DNA of 64,000 bases from Begonia masoniana (lineage: Eukaryota; Streptophyta; Magnoliopsida; Cucurbitales; Begoniaceae): assembly GCA_022432975.1 (NCBI GenBank), contig CM039509.1, positions 14,951,790 to 15,015,789 of the forward strand, in the 5' to 3' direction. A program made the position numbers and the translations under genes. Below the pieces are notes generated by a model. It was given only the letters and a program-made list of their open reading frames with translations. It was not told the origin of the DNA and did not search any database. This document shows positions 22,348 through 34,633 of this stretch, in pieces. The stretch's first letter is position 1; the number at the start of each line of letters is the position of its first letter.

Positions 22348-22425
22348 AGTGCTCTCTGGAATTTCCAGAGAGCAAACACATAAAACTTCAAACCTTAACC
22401 TCTCTGGAATCCGATTCCAGAGAGC
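22348..22425. repeat. Two near-identical perfect hairpins
   Basis: CTCTCTGGAA-T-TTCCAGAGAG and CTCTCTGGAATC-C-GATTCCAGAGAG occur about 50 bp apart, both perfectly paired, near the 3' end of the LTR in its own orientation. Confidence 0.9.
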
Positions 22426-22941
22426 AACCATTTCTCAATTTTCTACCCAATTCCTCATTCTTCCACCATTTTTCATCAATTACCATAATCACTTGTAAAC
22501 TAAACTTAATCGACTTACAGCGGACTTTGCGAAATCCAACCGCGTGGATAGCTCTAAAAACCGAGCATATCCGTAACAACCTAAAAACATTTCAAAACAT
22601 TTTCATAACGTTTAACTAACAGATTAAACCAAACAATTCAATATACCGTTTATAAAATAGATTTCCAAAACATTCAGTAAACAGTTTAAACCAAAGAGTT
22701 TTACATACAATTACTAAAACCTTTTCTAACTCCTATCCAAATCCAAACAATCTAAAATACTCTATACGATTATCAGTTCAAAACATCTCAAAATAACCCC
22801 AAACCCTCAAAATACGTATATACTTCCCCCACGGGTCGGTAAAGCATCGACTGCGCAACACACCACCGCAACCCATCTTCCGTCAACTGCCTCATGCCTC
22901 AGGAGGGGGAAGCTCGTCCTCACCTGTTTCCTCGTAAACAC

Positions 22942-23617
22942 CTACACCATACAGACATCTATGAGATAAAAATCTCAGTAAGCTCTAGTAAATGCAAATG
23001 CGTGCTGTGCATATGACTCTGTAAATCATGCATTGTTTTCTTTACTTTACTTTACTTTGCTTTGCTTTGCTTTGCTTTGCTTTGCTATAAACTATATACC
23101 GATTTCTTTACTTTGCTTTGCTATAAACTGTATACCGATTTCTTTGCTTTACTTTGCTATAAACTGTATACCGATGGGCCATTTAACTATATACCGAAGG
23201 GTCATGTAAACGTTTCTTTACTTTGCTTTGCTTTGCTTTGCTATAAACTGTATACCGACGGGCCATTTAAACTATAAACCGAAGGGTCATTTAAACTTTT
23301 CTTTACTTTACTTTGCTTTGCTTTGCTTTGCTATAAACTGTATACCGACGGGTCATTCTTTCTTTGCATTTATTTTAAAACATCGTGCAGAAATTCATTT
23401 TTCATGATCTTTAAAAACACGTGATGCATGAGCAGATATGAACATAAACTAAACAACCAACATGCATACCATCAAGACCAAATTAGAATAACCTATAACA
23501 ATTATAAACCTATCTACCCAACCAAAGCAATTTAAAACAAACAATCCATTGAGATCCTCGACGCTACATCGAAGTACGGTGTAGGCCAATCGGCCAGAAA
23601 AGATCACGAGAACTTAC
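22942..23617 (-). other. Intron-like segment in LTR 21895-24593
   Basis: Minus-strand donor GAG|GTAAGT (plus 23617) and acceptor GGTGTAG|GTGTT (plus 22942). H1 GGCC-GATT-GGCC at 23584-23595 is followed by TACACC. H2 TGAGA/TCTCA at 22962-22977. Splicing is inferred. Confidence 0.45.
23041..23345. repeat. CTTTG/CTTTA pentamer runs with ATAAACTGTATACCGA units
   Basis: Runs of TTTGC/TTTAC pentamers alternate with CTATAAACTGTATACCGA and GGGYCATTTAAAC blocks, in about five irregular units. It lies inside the intron-like part of the LTR. Confidence 0.85.
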
Positions 23618-24598
23618 CTCGCGTCCGTTGCAGCTCAAGCTCCGTCCACGAGCATTGTTTGTCTGAGGCAAAACACAACGATCATCAATATCACGCGCTT
23701 AAATTTCTAATCGTCCGAATTCAACAAAACCTTAACTAAGGAAACTTCCTAAAGCTCTAATCCAATTCATTGAGCTATTTACTCGAGCAATTTACGCTCG
23801 GCACCACAATTCACAATTTACGAGTTTTTCTCTAAAAACCCGAAAATCCCCAATTTTCAACTTTTCCACAAATCGGTTTAAACTCGTCAAATAACGTTCC
23901 ATACGTTCAATACATTCATAAACTTAGCAAACCTATCGATTTTAAACCCTAACTCGCGTTTTTTACGAAAACCTAATCGAAACCCAAATTGTTCAAACTC
24001 CGTAAAACTCGAAATAAACGCTCTAAGAACGTAGATTCATACCTAGGGTAGCGGGAGGAGGAGAGATCGTGAAGAACGGAAGTTGAATCGGAGGTCGGAT
24101 CGTCGAATTGTCGTCGACGACAGAGAGGGAAATCGCCAAAGCTCTCTGGCGATTTACGAAGCAGAGAAGAAATGAAACATAAAAGAGTTTTATGTTATTT
24201 TATATTTTGATTTGGCAATTTACCATTTTGCCCTTCTTTAGATTTTATATTAGTTTCGTCCTTCGGTTCGTTAATCGTCCAGCTGTTTGGTTTCATTAAA
24301 CCTCCTTATTTCACCAACAAGTCCAACCTAATATTTCGGATTTAATAAAACTGTCCGTTTGCAAATCGGACCTCATTTACTATTTTTACTAAAACGTTCA
24401 TTACACTACGACAGGCGTATTTACTCGGAATATAGCGTTTAATCTCCGAAAATTCCCGTAAATTCCTTAAAATTCCTATTAATCGTTAGGATCTCAACGA
24501 AACCTTCTGTTCGTAAAACGGACTTGATTTGACATATTTACCAAAATACCATATATATTAAAATAGTAATATCCTGAAAGGCCGGGTATTACAAGTTG

Positions 24599-26000
24599 TT
24601 TTCTGAATTCTACCTGGTGTGTTGCTGTTCAGTTGTTTATTCAAAGGATTGTAATTTCTATTAAGATATTTTGTTCTTTGATGATCAATAATGTAGATTT
24701 TAGGGTTCGTTCGTGGATATAGGATTTTATATCCGAACTAAGTTAAATATTCATGTTCTAGTTTGTATTTTATGTCAGTGCGATTACTATATACAACAGA
24801 AGCAATAAGCAAAACATATAAAAATTAGCTCCACATAAATTGAGATTTCAATCTAATCTCAGTTAGCAAAGGGTAAGAACAGCATTATAGGGTAGGCCGA
24901 GCAAGGGTCGATGTTTTTAGAGGGGAGAACCCAAAAAAAAAGGGAAAGGTGAAGAGGACCTATCACTTGCTCCACTGCTATGCAACTTTTTTAACCATTA
25001 TATTTGTAAAACACACAATTTCAATTGGGGAGCAAATTGCAAGAAAAGTGGAGTGAGAAAAATGTAATTTTCCTTTTAACTCGTTAATCTTCCGCCTATA
25101 TCGTTCTTTCTCTCTCTCCCTATATTCCTCTTTCAATTACGATTTTTTTTTTTCAGAAAAACTTCTCCTTTTATCTTCACCGCTCTGTAACGCTTTCTCT
25201 CTTTGAAATTTCATAGGCGATTGGAGATTGTAGTTCAAGCTGGTCAAGGATAAAAACTTAATTTTTAAGAAATTGTCACAGTGTTCTTTCTCTCTATGAT
25301 TTTTGGTAGAGAAAACTTAGAAATTTGAAGGAGCTGTTGTGATCGGGGAAGATTGAGAGAAACCTTCGCCAAATATGATCATTGATTATCAACCTTGGCG
25401 AATCTCTCAACTCTAAGAGGTAATGACTTGATATTTTATATGTCTTCCCTACTCTTTGTTGATTACATGAAAAACTCTGATTAAGAATCAATTTGTTTTG
25501 AATTAGTTTGCTGCGATCTCTTTCCCTTGGTCTGTTAGGTTAGACTTAAATTTTAGATATTTTTGTTGTTAAACCATCGGAGACATTTGAAGGAAACTCT
25601 TCCATTAGTTTCAATAGTAAAGGGGCACTGTACCATCAGACCAAGAGGGCTCGACATCAAGTCCGTGCGTTATCACATATACGTTATAATGCAGCACAAC
25701 GCAGTTCTGCTGTTCGGCGGCGAACTGCGGAACGCTATCTCGTTTTTCTTCTACGAGCAGCTAACAGCGATCCTGAGGTACTTGGACTGCAGTTCAGACT
25801 AATTCGATGGCTGCAGGTCAAATTAAAAAGAAAGACCATTTTAGACATTTGTGATAGGCACGGTCCACCAATGTTGGGTTAAGTTTTGAGCTTTTCTTTG
25901 ACCCAAATTATGGACTTCCCAATTGAATATAGACCATCTTTTGGAGGTATATTGGGAGATAAAATAACTCAAAAATAATGAATTACTTTATTCTTTGTTA
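24599..26000. other. Copia LTR remainder, then unassigned AT-rich DNA
   Basis: The first ~200 bp continue the copia LTR interrupted at 21890. From 24800 to 26000 I recognise no gene or element. A GC-richer patch at 25620-25800 has a 79-codon frame without recognisable motifs. Confidence 0.45.
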
Positions 26001-26084
26001 TATAATGACCCATTTTCCTAGAAAGATATTCTCCGCTCTAGGAATTGGGTCGTAGCCCAATATCCTCCTCTCACGGCTTTGTTT

Positions 26085-26166
26085 GGCGAGGATTTTCCAG
26101 TCGGTCACCCAACATGGTACTGCTCTCACTGGAGCACTTTTAACTTAGGAGTTCTTATGGGATCCG
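26085..26166 (-). ncRNA. 5S rRNA-derived block in Cassandra LTR
   Basis: On the minus strand it carries the 3' two-thirds of 5S rRNA: CGGATCCCATAAGAACTC, GTTAAAAGTGC (box A region) and GGTGACCGACTGGAAAATCC (box C region). The first third of 5S is only weakly similar upstream (GCACAATTGG). Confidence 0.8.
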
Positions 26167-26559
26167 TTGCCAATTGTGTTCCAAAACGCGTCTTACTATC
26201 TTGGGAGGGTTTCTTTACATATGTTTCATTTTCATATACCTCCCCAAGCGATGTGAGATTGTGACGACCCCCTTTTAACGACCTGGGATTTGCCTATACT
26301 CGAGTCCGGGATTTGTCTACACTCGGCTTAGATCCCGAGGTTTGCCCCGCAACTCGAGGTTTGCTCCGCCGTCGTGCTCATATGTACACATTCGGGTCAT
26401 CACAATCACTCTCCCTCGGGGGCCCAACATCCTCGTTGGCCACATTTCCGGTTGGGTACAGGCTCTGATACCATTTATAACGACCCATTTTTTTAGTAAG
26501 ATATTATCCGCTCTGGGGATTGGGCAGTAGCCCAATATCCTCCTCTCACGGCTTTGTTT

Positions 26560-26643
26560 GGCGAGGACTTTCCAGTAGGTCACCCAACATGGTACTGCTC
26601 TCACCGAAGCACTTTTAACTTTCCGAGTTCTTATGGGATCCGT
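26560..26643 (-). ncRNA. 5S rRNA-derived block, second LTR
   Basis: Partner of the block at 26085 in the other LTR. It has an extra base run in AACTCGGAAAGTTAAAAG, which disturbs the box A spacing. Confidence 0.78.
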
Positions 26644-26868
26644 TGCAAATTGTACTCAAAAACGCGTCTTACTATTTTGAGAGGGTTTCTTTACATATGT
26701 TTTATTTCTATATACCTCTCCAAACGATGTGGGATTGTGACGACCCCCTTGCCTGTACTCGAGTCCGAGATTTGCCTACACTCTTCTTAGGTCTCGAGGT
26801 TTGCCCCGTAACTCGAGGTTTGCTCCACAGTCATGCTCTTACGTACACATTCGGGTCATCACATATTA

Positions 26869-28045
26869 GGTACTAATTTATTGAATTAAGCTGTGGACTC
26901 ATTGCTTGAACTGTTGAATTTATTGAGTTTGACCTATTGTAAGTGCACTCGAGGTAGGGGTTTATTTTATTTCCGATTAAGTATTATTTTTAATTCTATA
27001 TTAAATTCATTCATTTAGCATAAAATAATTATTTAATTTTATATCATTGTTTTATTTACATCTTTATCAATTGTAAATTTTTATCAATTGGTGAAAAATT
27101 GTGTAGTTTTAACTAAAAGTAATAAGACAGCTGAAAAGTCGTGTCACTGGGCACAAAATCCTAAACCTGATAAGGATAATTGTGGCGTGCGACTGTCGAA
27201 TGTTGATGTTTTGGCCAATGGCCTGGTGTGCTTGGAGTCCATGAGAAGCTCCATTTTCACTGAATATCCATCCAAATTGCATAATTAGATTTTTATTAAA
27301 CTTATGCATCGCATCTTATAAATGCTAAAAATAAACTCTACTACTGAGTTTAGTCGACTCACTCCAAGCGACTACTATTTTTTTCAGGATTCTATTAAGA
27401 AGAATTCTAATTATCGGCACAGGAACAGTCACTTTGCAGGAATTCTCTAATTTTTAATAAATATTTCCTTCAGAAATTATTTTAAGGTTAGACACTACTT
27501 GGGATTTGTAAGGTTTGTTCTATTGAATTCACTCTGTTATTTTATTTGGAATTATATCATCACATTATCTGATGTCATTTGTTGGACCTGTTTAATCCAT
27601 TGTGTTTCGGGCCCTGGCTTTATAACAATATATAAATTGTTCCGCTGTGTTTCCTAAGTAAATAAGATTAAGAGTCGAACGGTTGATTTGATTTTTGGGT
27701 CGGTCGTTTCTCGTTCGGTCTCGGATTTCTTTTGGGGCGTGACAATATTTCTATTCATTTTTGTAGGTAAAAGAATTCTAAAAGATTTAGAGGATCTACC
27801 AAGCATAATAAATCTAGTCATGTCAGAAGCACTTTTTTCGATTAAAGCAAAGGTCTTCAAGGTATTTGCCAGAACAGTCTTTCATCCCTATGGATCTGGG
27901 ACTGAATTGGCTCTAGCGAAAACTGGTTCATGCAAGCTTTGCAATCCTTGATGAAGGCCAACCAGAAGGTTTGATCATCTTAATGAACCCCTGGAAGCAA
28001 GATTAGTTTATGCTTTGGTTGGATTAATTATTGTTAGATTGTTAG
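26869..28045 (+). other. LTR-like relic ending near 27743
   Basis: The stretch 27480-27743 ends TTTTGGGGCGTGACA, typical of a gypsy LTR 3' end (CCGCTGTGTTTCC, then GGTCGGTCGTTTC). No clear primer site follows. Reading frames at 27088 and 27688 have no recognisable motifs. Confidence 0.45.
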
Positions 28046-29445
28046 TGTCACGATCTGGAGACGGGCTGTAGTAAAAACATCAAGTCGGGCAACCCGACTC
28101 ACCCAGCTTTAGGCTGGAGTAAAAACCCGATCACTCAGCCTAATACTAAGTTTGCAGCGGAAGTCTTATAAATAGATACAAGGCCAAGCACATAGTGAAA
28201 TTCCAACAAGATAGTGCAATACAATATAATACTTAACAAAATTCAACCGTACATAAAAGTAAAAGTTTCAAATCCAACAATTAGGTTTACAGTTCCAAAT
28301 TAAACAACTAAAGAAAGAGATAAAGATCTAACAATAAATAAATAACTCGCAGCCTCCCCCAAATCAGCATTGAAGCTAACCGCTTTTTTCTTAACCTAGA
28401 TTCGGAGGGGGCCGCTAGGGTGAGTGAGTAACTCAAAAAAAACATTATACTAAATGCATCTCGATTTAAAAAATGAGTTTTTATCTTTATTTCAAAACGT
28501 GATTGTATTTCAAAATTATGCATGAATTTATAAAGCAGTTAAGGAAAACTTATTTCCTTCCTTTTATCAAAAATGACTCTAGTAAAAAAGGAGGGTCACA
28601 CAAGGACTTCTATGGCACACTGTCACAGAAAGATGGTGATCCGAAAACCTAGTAACGCCTCATGAGACTGAAGAAAACCGTCACGAGGATCCGAAGATCT
28701 AGCACGTCTCGCCAGTAACTGGCGACTGATAGTCAGCCAACACCACTCAAACAATCAACACTATTGGGTCCATTCTAGCAAAGGGGAGTTTGTGGAACTC
28801 GCCCTTCTCAGTCATTTTTCTCCTCCAAACGTCGAAAAAACTTGCATACGCCAATATACATCCAAAATCCAAAGACAACCAAGGGATTCGAGCTTCTTTG
28901 CTCGAATCCAAACCTAAGTAAAAACTCTAAACACAAACTTGAAAACTGATAGAGGAACAGACTCACCCTCGAAGATTGCTGCCTATACTCTAAGTTCTTC
29001 ACCTTGGCTGCATGAATCAGACGTCGAGTGATCCAAAACCTTGCAATCCTCACTAATCTCTTCCTTCCTCTCACTTTCTCTTGTCTATGGCACACCCCAA
29101 ATGAAATGGGAATTAGGATTTCTAACGAGGGGATCACTTATTGATATTTTAATTATGTTATTTATTTCATGTTATTAGTCTTAATTATATTTTGTAATTA
29201 GTGTAAAACTTCTTAAACGCCCATTAGTTTCTAATTAGGTCATTAGTTCCTAATTTTCTATTGAAACCCTACTTGTTGAAGATTAGGGCAGACAAATGAT
29301 TATTTGATAAAAGTTCTCTCTTTGTAAAACCCTTTCTTAATCTCCTTGTTTCTCTATCTCTTGATTTCGTCTTTCTTTCCTTCTAATTCTTCTATTTCTT
29401 CCTCAGTATTTACTATTTGTTGTTTCCTGACGTTGTTCTACATCA
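28046..29445 (-). mobile_element. Diverged minus-strand LTR fragment, plus-strand LTR end
   Basis: The left edge TGTCACGATC is a minus LTR 3' end. At 28421-28435 it carries the TGAGT-GAGTA-ACTCA hairpin, followed on the minus strand by an ATCTAG|GTTAAG acceptor, the same signature as the other long LTRs. Near 29440, CTACATCAAATTGGTATTCGAGC resembles a plus-strand LTR end with a Met-type PBS, so two elements abut here. Boundaries are uncertain. Confidence 0.4.
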
Positions 29446-30448
29446 AATTGGTATTCGAGCGGGTTTTATTATTTTCTCAAATGATAAATTCTTGGTCTAA
29501 CACCTGTTTTTTCTGCCTTATCAATTTTATTTTTATTTTTATATTTTTCTCTCAAATTATGGCGAGAATATTGTCTTCACTATCTTACTTTTTAAAAAGA
29601 AAAACCAAAACTTTTCTTCTTCTTTAGTGCGCCGCCCCACCCGCCTCCCCGGTCAATAACCTCTTTCTCTTCCTCATTAATTCCAATTAATTTTTCCTAA
29701 ACACATTACACATAGAGACCTTTTACCTTCATTCTTCTTCTTCTCTTTTTAACCCGTTCTCTATTTTGCTTCTCATTCGCCTCCTTGCCAATTGGCATTT
29801 TTTTTCCACCCCACCAATCAGCCTCTTGTTCTTTTTGACGCACTTTCAAGGACAACAAGACTTTGATCCATTTGATCCTTTTCAGCGTCTTCGTCGTGTT
29901 CGTCACCAATGTTGGATCTTTTCAATGGCATTACTTTCCTTTCATAAATTTTTACCCATATTTGAAAAATCTTTGATTGAAGCATTAATTTTTTGTCATT
30001 CTTGATTCGTATCATTCACTCCCCCTTCTAAGATATTTGTCCTCAAATCTTCTGGATCATGCAAGAAGAAATTCCGCTAGAAAAATGATTAAAATTGTTA
30101 AAAAAATCAAATATTTGGAATAAATAACAAGTGCTTGCTCACTTGCCATTATGACACTATTTTTCTCACTTTCTTCATCAATTTGTTTTTTCTTTTATAC
30201 CTCAACTTTGTACTCTTTTTGCTCATGGTTCAACAACACTTTTTCTTCTTGAATCTCATGGGTTTCTTAGACAATTTCTTTCATTGAACAATTATATTCC
30301 TCTTGTTGGAATTTCATAAAAAAAAATGGATCCTTTTAAAGAAAACTGACCTCCTCTTTTAAGTGCTCTTAGGTTTTTGGCTCTTCTTTCAAAGATTCGT
30401 CTTTTAGAGGAAAAATAATCTTTTGTTTCTCGTGCTCTTGGCCTCTTG
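29446..30448 (-). pseudogene. Gypsy internal debris, minus strand
   Basis: Reading minus from 30450: a Lys/Glu-rich linker (HEKQKIIFPLKDESLKEEPK), then GAAGATTTGAGGACAAAT, which resembles the end of gypsy pol (EDLRTNIL) just upstream of the 3' LTR. No RT or integrase lies between, so this is probably an internally deleted element whose gag end lies at 34634-36196. Confidence 0.5.
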
Positions 30449-30585
30449 TTTCATGTGACAGCCCCCGACCCGGTCGAGGACGAGGAGCCATCACTCCGGG
30501 ACATTTCAAAATGGGGACTATTATTATTATTATTATTATTTTTATAAGCAGACAGAAAACAGACTGAACTTTAAAAGTAAAACCT

Positions 30586-32855
30586 GGATGTATATAAGAC
30601 AAAAGTGAACAGTAACCGGTGGATGTATATAAGACAAAAGTGAACAGTAACCGGTGGATGTATATAAGACAAAAGTGAACAGTAACCGGTGGATGTATAT
30701 AAGACAAAAGTGAACAGTAACCGGTGGATGTATATAAGACAAAAGTGAACAGTAACCGGTGGATGTATATAAGACAAAAGTGAACAGTAACCGGTGGATG
30801 TATATAAGACAAAAGTGAACAGTAACCGGTGGATGTATATAAGACAAAAGTGAACAGTAACCGGTGGATGTATATAAGACAAAAGTGAACAGTAACCGGT
30901 GGATGTATATAAGACAAAAGTGAACAGTAACCGGTGGATGTATATAAGACGAAAGTGAACAGTAACCGGTGGATGTATATAAGACAAAAGTGAACAGTAA
31001 CCGGTGGATGTATATAAGACAAAAGTGAACAGTAACCGGTGGATGTATATAAGACAAAAGTGAACAGTAACCGGTGGATGTATATAAGACAAAAGTGAAC
31101 AGTAACCGGTGGATGTATATAAGACAAAAGTGAACAGTAACCGGTGGATGTATATAAGACAAAAGTGAACAGTAACCGGTGGATGTATATAAGACAAAAG
31201 TGAACAGTAACCGGTGGATGTATATAAGACAAAAGTGAACAGTAACCGGTGGATGTATATAAGACAAAAGTGAACAGTAACCGGTGGATGTATATAAGAC
31301 AAAAGTGAACAGTAACCGGTGGATGTATATAAGACAAAAGTGAACAGTAACCGGTGGATGTATATAAGACAAAAGTGAACAGTAACCGGTGGATGTATAT
31401 AAGACAAAAGTGAACAGTAACCGGTGGATGTATATAAGACAAAAGTGAACAGTAACCGGTGGATGTATATAAGACAAAAGTGAACAGTAACCGGTGGATG
31501 TATATAAGACAAAAGTGAACAGTAACCGGTGGATGTATATAAGACAAAAGTGAACAGTAACCGGTGGATGTATATAAGACAAAAGTGAACAGTAACCGGT
31601 GGATGTATATAAGACAAAAGTGAACAGTAACCGGTGGATGTATATAAGACAAAAGTGAACAGTAACCGGTGGATGTATATAAGACAAAAGTGAACAGTAA
31701 CCGGTGGATGTATATAAGACAAAAGTGAACAGTAACCGGTGGATGTATATAAGACAAAAGTGAACAGTAACCGGTGGATGTATATAAGACAAAAGTGAAC
31801 AGTAACCGGTGGATGTATATAAGACAAAAGTGAACAGTAACCGGTGGATGTATATAAGACAAAAGTGAACAGTAACCGGTGGATGTATATAAGACAAAAG
31901 TGAACAGTAACCGGTGGATGTATATAAGACAAAAGTGAACAGTAACCGGTGGATGTATATAAGACAAAAGTGAACAGTAACCGGTGGATGTATATAAGAC
32001 AAAAGTGAACAGTAACCGGTGGATGTATATAAGACAAAAGTGAACAGTAACCGGTGGATGTATATAAGACAAAAGTGAACAGTAACCGGTGGATGTATAT
32101 AAGACAAAAGTGAACAGTAACCGGTGGATGTATATAAGACAAAAGTGAACAGTAACCGGTGGATGTATATAAGACAAAAGTGAACAGTAACCGGTGGATG
32201 TATATAAGACAAAAGTGAACAGTAACCGGTGGATGTATATAAGACAAAAGTGAACAGTAACCGGTGGATGTATATAAGACAAAAGTGAACAGTAACCGGT
32301 GGATGTATATAAGACGAAAGTGAACAGTAATCAGTGGATGTATATAAGACAAAAGTGAACAGTAATCGGTGGATGTATATAAGACAAAAGTGAACAGTAA
32401 CCGGTGGATGTATATAAGACAAAAGTGAACAGTAACGGTGGATGTATATAAGACAAAAGTGAACAGTAACGGTGGATGTATATAAGACAAAAGTGAACAG
32501 TAACGGTGGATGTATATAAGACAAAAGTGAACAGTAACGGTGGATGTATATAAGACAAAAGTGAACAGTAACGGTGGATGTATATATAAGACAAAAAGGA
32601 ACAGTAACCGGTGGATTATATAAGACGAAGTGAAACAGTAACCGGTGGATGTATATAAGACAAAAGTGAACATTAACTGTGGATGTATAAAGACAAAGTG
32701 AACAGTAACCGGGTGATGTATATAAGACAAAGTGACAGTAAACCGGTGGATGTGAATAAGAAGAAAGTGAACATTAACCAGTGGATGTGAATAAGAAGAA
32801 AGTGAACAGTAACCAGTGGATGTGAATAAGACAAAAGTAAACAGTACTGGTGGAT
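30586..32855. repeat. 35-bp minisatellite, about 65 copies
   Basis: The unit reads GGATGTATATAAGACAAAAG + TGAACAGTAACCGGT. From 30586 to about 32325 nearly all copies are identical, apart from an AAGACGAAAG variant near 30949 and again near 32313. To the right, copies drift: several 34-bp units (ACGGTGG), then irregular GTGAATAAG units to 32855. Each unit contains TATATAAG on the plus strand. Since 35 is not a multiple of three and no minus-strand frame has a stop, three overlapping 600-700 codon frames appear; they are not genes. Confidence 0.97.
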
Positions 32856-33381
32856 GTAGAGTTTAAAGACAAAATTGACAACTTTTAACAGCAATCCATA
32901 AAACAAAAGTCATGAAAACAGAAGGTATGAAAGCTTCAAACTTCAGAAAACGATTCAAAACATGATTTTGGACATATCAGGGAAACACGACAGAATTTTA
33001 AGGAAACAGATTGCATGGATGGCTCTAAAATCAGAGATAATTCATGCTCATCCTAAAGGAGAAAATATTCCAAACAATTTCAGAATATTTCAGAACATAA
33101 ATTCAACTGTCAAATACAGAGATTTTAAATACATCAACAACAGAACCTATACATTACAAAATTTCCAGCAGAATTTTTAAACAAAACACAGGACTATAAC
33201 AGAGTTTTAGAACAAAACACCAGAATTCCAGAAGAGTTTACAGATATGAACTTTACTTTAAAGACTTAAACCTCGAGACAGAAAATTATGTATGGCTGCA
33301 GCAACCACCCCCGAGAGCTCGAACCACCAGCCACCTATTCATCAGACTGAGACACAAAGTCCTCATTTTTAGGTTCAGTAC

Positions 33382-33911
33382 CTACATCAGGGAGTTCACC
33401 TATGAGTCTAAAACTCAGTAAGAACATATATAAATGCAGTGATGCATATGCTATGCATGGACTTTCAGAAATACGGTGACAGTACAGTACATTACATTTC
33501 AGTGGTAGAGGGATATAAGTGGGGTTTATAGGGGAACTGGCAGGTGCACGACAGACACATAACAGATTACAGAAACAGGAACAGAACAGAACAGACAGAG
33601 CTGTACATTAGGCCAGTCCCCGTCCCACACTTAACCAATACATTTCAGTCAGGTTTTATCTTGCTTAGTTTCAAACCGTGTACAGAAAACAATTTTTGCA
33701 TGAACTTTCATAAAAATCGTGTATGCATGGACATTTACAGTGCTTACAATTTAAAACAGCAGACAATAGGAGAAAACAGCAGAGAAGACGAGAAATACAA
33801 AAACTTAGAACAAAACTTTAACTTATCTACCCGAAACTTCCCGACAAAAATGAAAACCTAGTACATCCGTGATGTAGGGCCTTAAGGGCCAACCTACGGG
33901 TATGAACTTAC
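33382..33911 (-). other. Intron-like segment in LTR 30454-34628
   Basis: Minus donor CAG|GTAAGT (plus 33911) and acceptor GATGTAG|GTACT (plus 33382), 530 nt. H1 GGCC/GGCC at 33878-33890. H2 TGAGT-CTAAA-ACTCA at 33403-33417. The minisatellite lies outside it, downstream of the acceptor in LTR orientation. Confidence 0.48.
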
Positions 33912-34296
33912 CTGTTTCCTGTAGAGTTGATGTTCTTTATCGTCTCGGTAATGTACGAACCTGAAAATGCACGTTCAGAAAATAAACAAGCTACAAATGC
34001 TAAATAATAACTTGTAGGATAGGCTCCTAACTCCATTAAGACTTTTAGAAAACAAATCAAAGTGTTTTCACGTAATAAGAGTGAGTTTTCTCCAAAACAC
34101 CTTAACCCTAAACTCCAACAAAACTCACTTTTAACATGTCCATACTTGTCAACTAGGTTAGATGATTACCTTTTGCTGAAGAAAACAGAAATAAGTAGGA
34201 GAAACAAGGTTTTGGAGACTTGGCACCGTCGCTTGGAAGAGAGAAAACAGAGAAGGCAGAAAGATGTTTCACGATGGAGTGAAAAGAAAGAAGGAA

Positions 34297-34316
34297 GGGG
34301 GGGGGGGGGGGGGGGG
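34297..34316. repeat. Run of about 18-20 G
   Basis: A homopolymer G tract close to the U3 side of the LTR. Length is likely unreliable. It could form a G-quadruplex. Confidence 0.9.
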
Positions 34317-34633
34317 AAGAGAGAAGGCATGGCTTTTGCAACAAGTCAGCCATGTGTCAATCATTCATTGGCTTTCTCCCACCAACCCTAATATTTATCT
34401 AAACAGCCCCTCCATTGATTTCTAACCAAATAGTTTTGTTTTGGTTGAACATAATTTGGTTTTCCAATTAAGTTGTGACTTAAATTCTTCGATCCGTTTT
34501 CTCCAAAAATCCCCTCTTCTGTAAGGATTTATAAAAGTTCAAATAAAATACGCATTTTATTAATGGCCAATAAATTCCATTTCAACAGTTTAAGGAATAA
34601 TTACATGGAAAAAATACCGGGTGTTACATTTCA

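Larger units (their letters stand above)
21895..24593 (-). mobile_element. Solo LTR (2699 bp), minus strand, TSD AGTTG
   Basis: On the plus strand it starts TGTAACACCC and ends GGGTATTACA, with perfect AGTTG duplications at 21890-21894 and 24594-24598. In its own orientation it begins TGTAATACCC. No internal coding is present. It splits the LTR of a copia relic. It contains three repeat or hairpin tracts and an intron-like unit listed separately. Confidence 0.93.
26001..26863 (-). mobile_element. Complete Cassandra-type TRIM (863 bp)
   Basis: Two direct LTRs (26001-26404 and 26476-26863) flank a 71-bp internal region with a minus-strand tRNA-Met PBS (GGCTCTGATACCA on plus, 26461-26473). Flanks are TGTTA (25996-26000) and TATTA (26864-26868), a target duplication with one mismatch. 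Both LTRs contain a 5S rRNA-derived block. It has no coding capacity; family members are moved by proteins of other elements. LTR-LTR differences are many, so it is old. Confidence 0.9.
30454..34628 (-). mobile_element. Solo LTR (4175 bp) with giant minisatellite, TSD TTTCA
   Basis: Plus strand begins TGTGACAGCCCCCGACC and ends GGGTGTTACA, with perfect TTTCA duplications at 30449-30453 and 34629-34633. In its own orientation it begins TGTAACACCC. Without the 35-bp array (30586-32855) the LTR would be about 1.9 kb, near the size of its relatives. It inserted into a Lys/Glu-rich gypsy gag linker. No internal coding. Confidence 0.93.

Noticed and set aside
26085..26166. Genuine 5S rRNA gene
   Set aside because: It lies inside LTRs with a Met PBS, lacks a well-kept 5' third and 3' end, and recurs with the element.
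30369..32730. Three overlapping minus-strand reading frames of 637-719 codons
   Set aside because: They are the three frames of one 35-bp repeat lacking stops; each has a 35-residue peptide period from 105 nt. No gene is implied.
30586..32855. CRISPR-like array
   Set aside because: Units are contiguous identical copies without unique spacers, in plant DNA inside an LTR.
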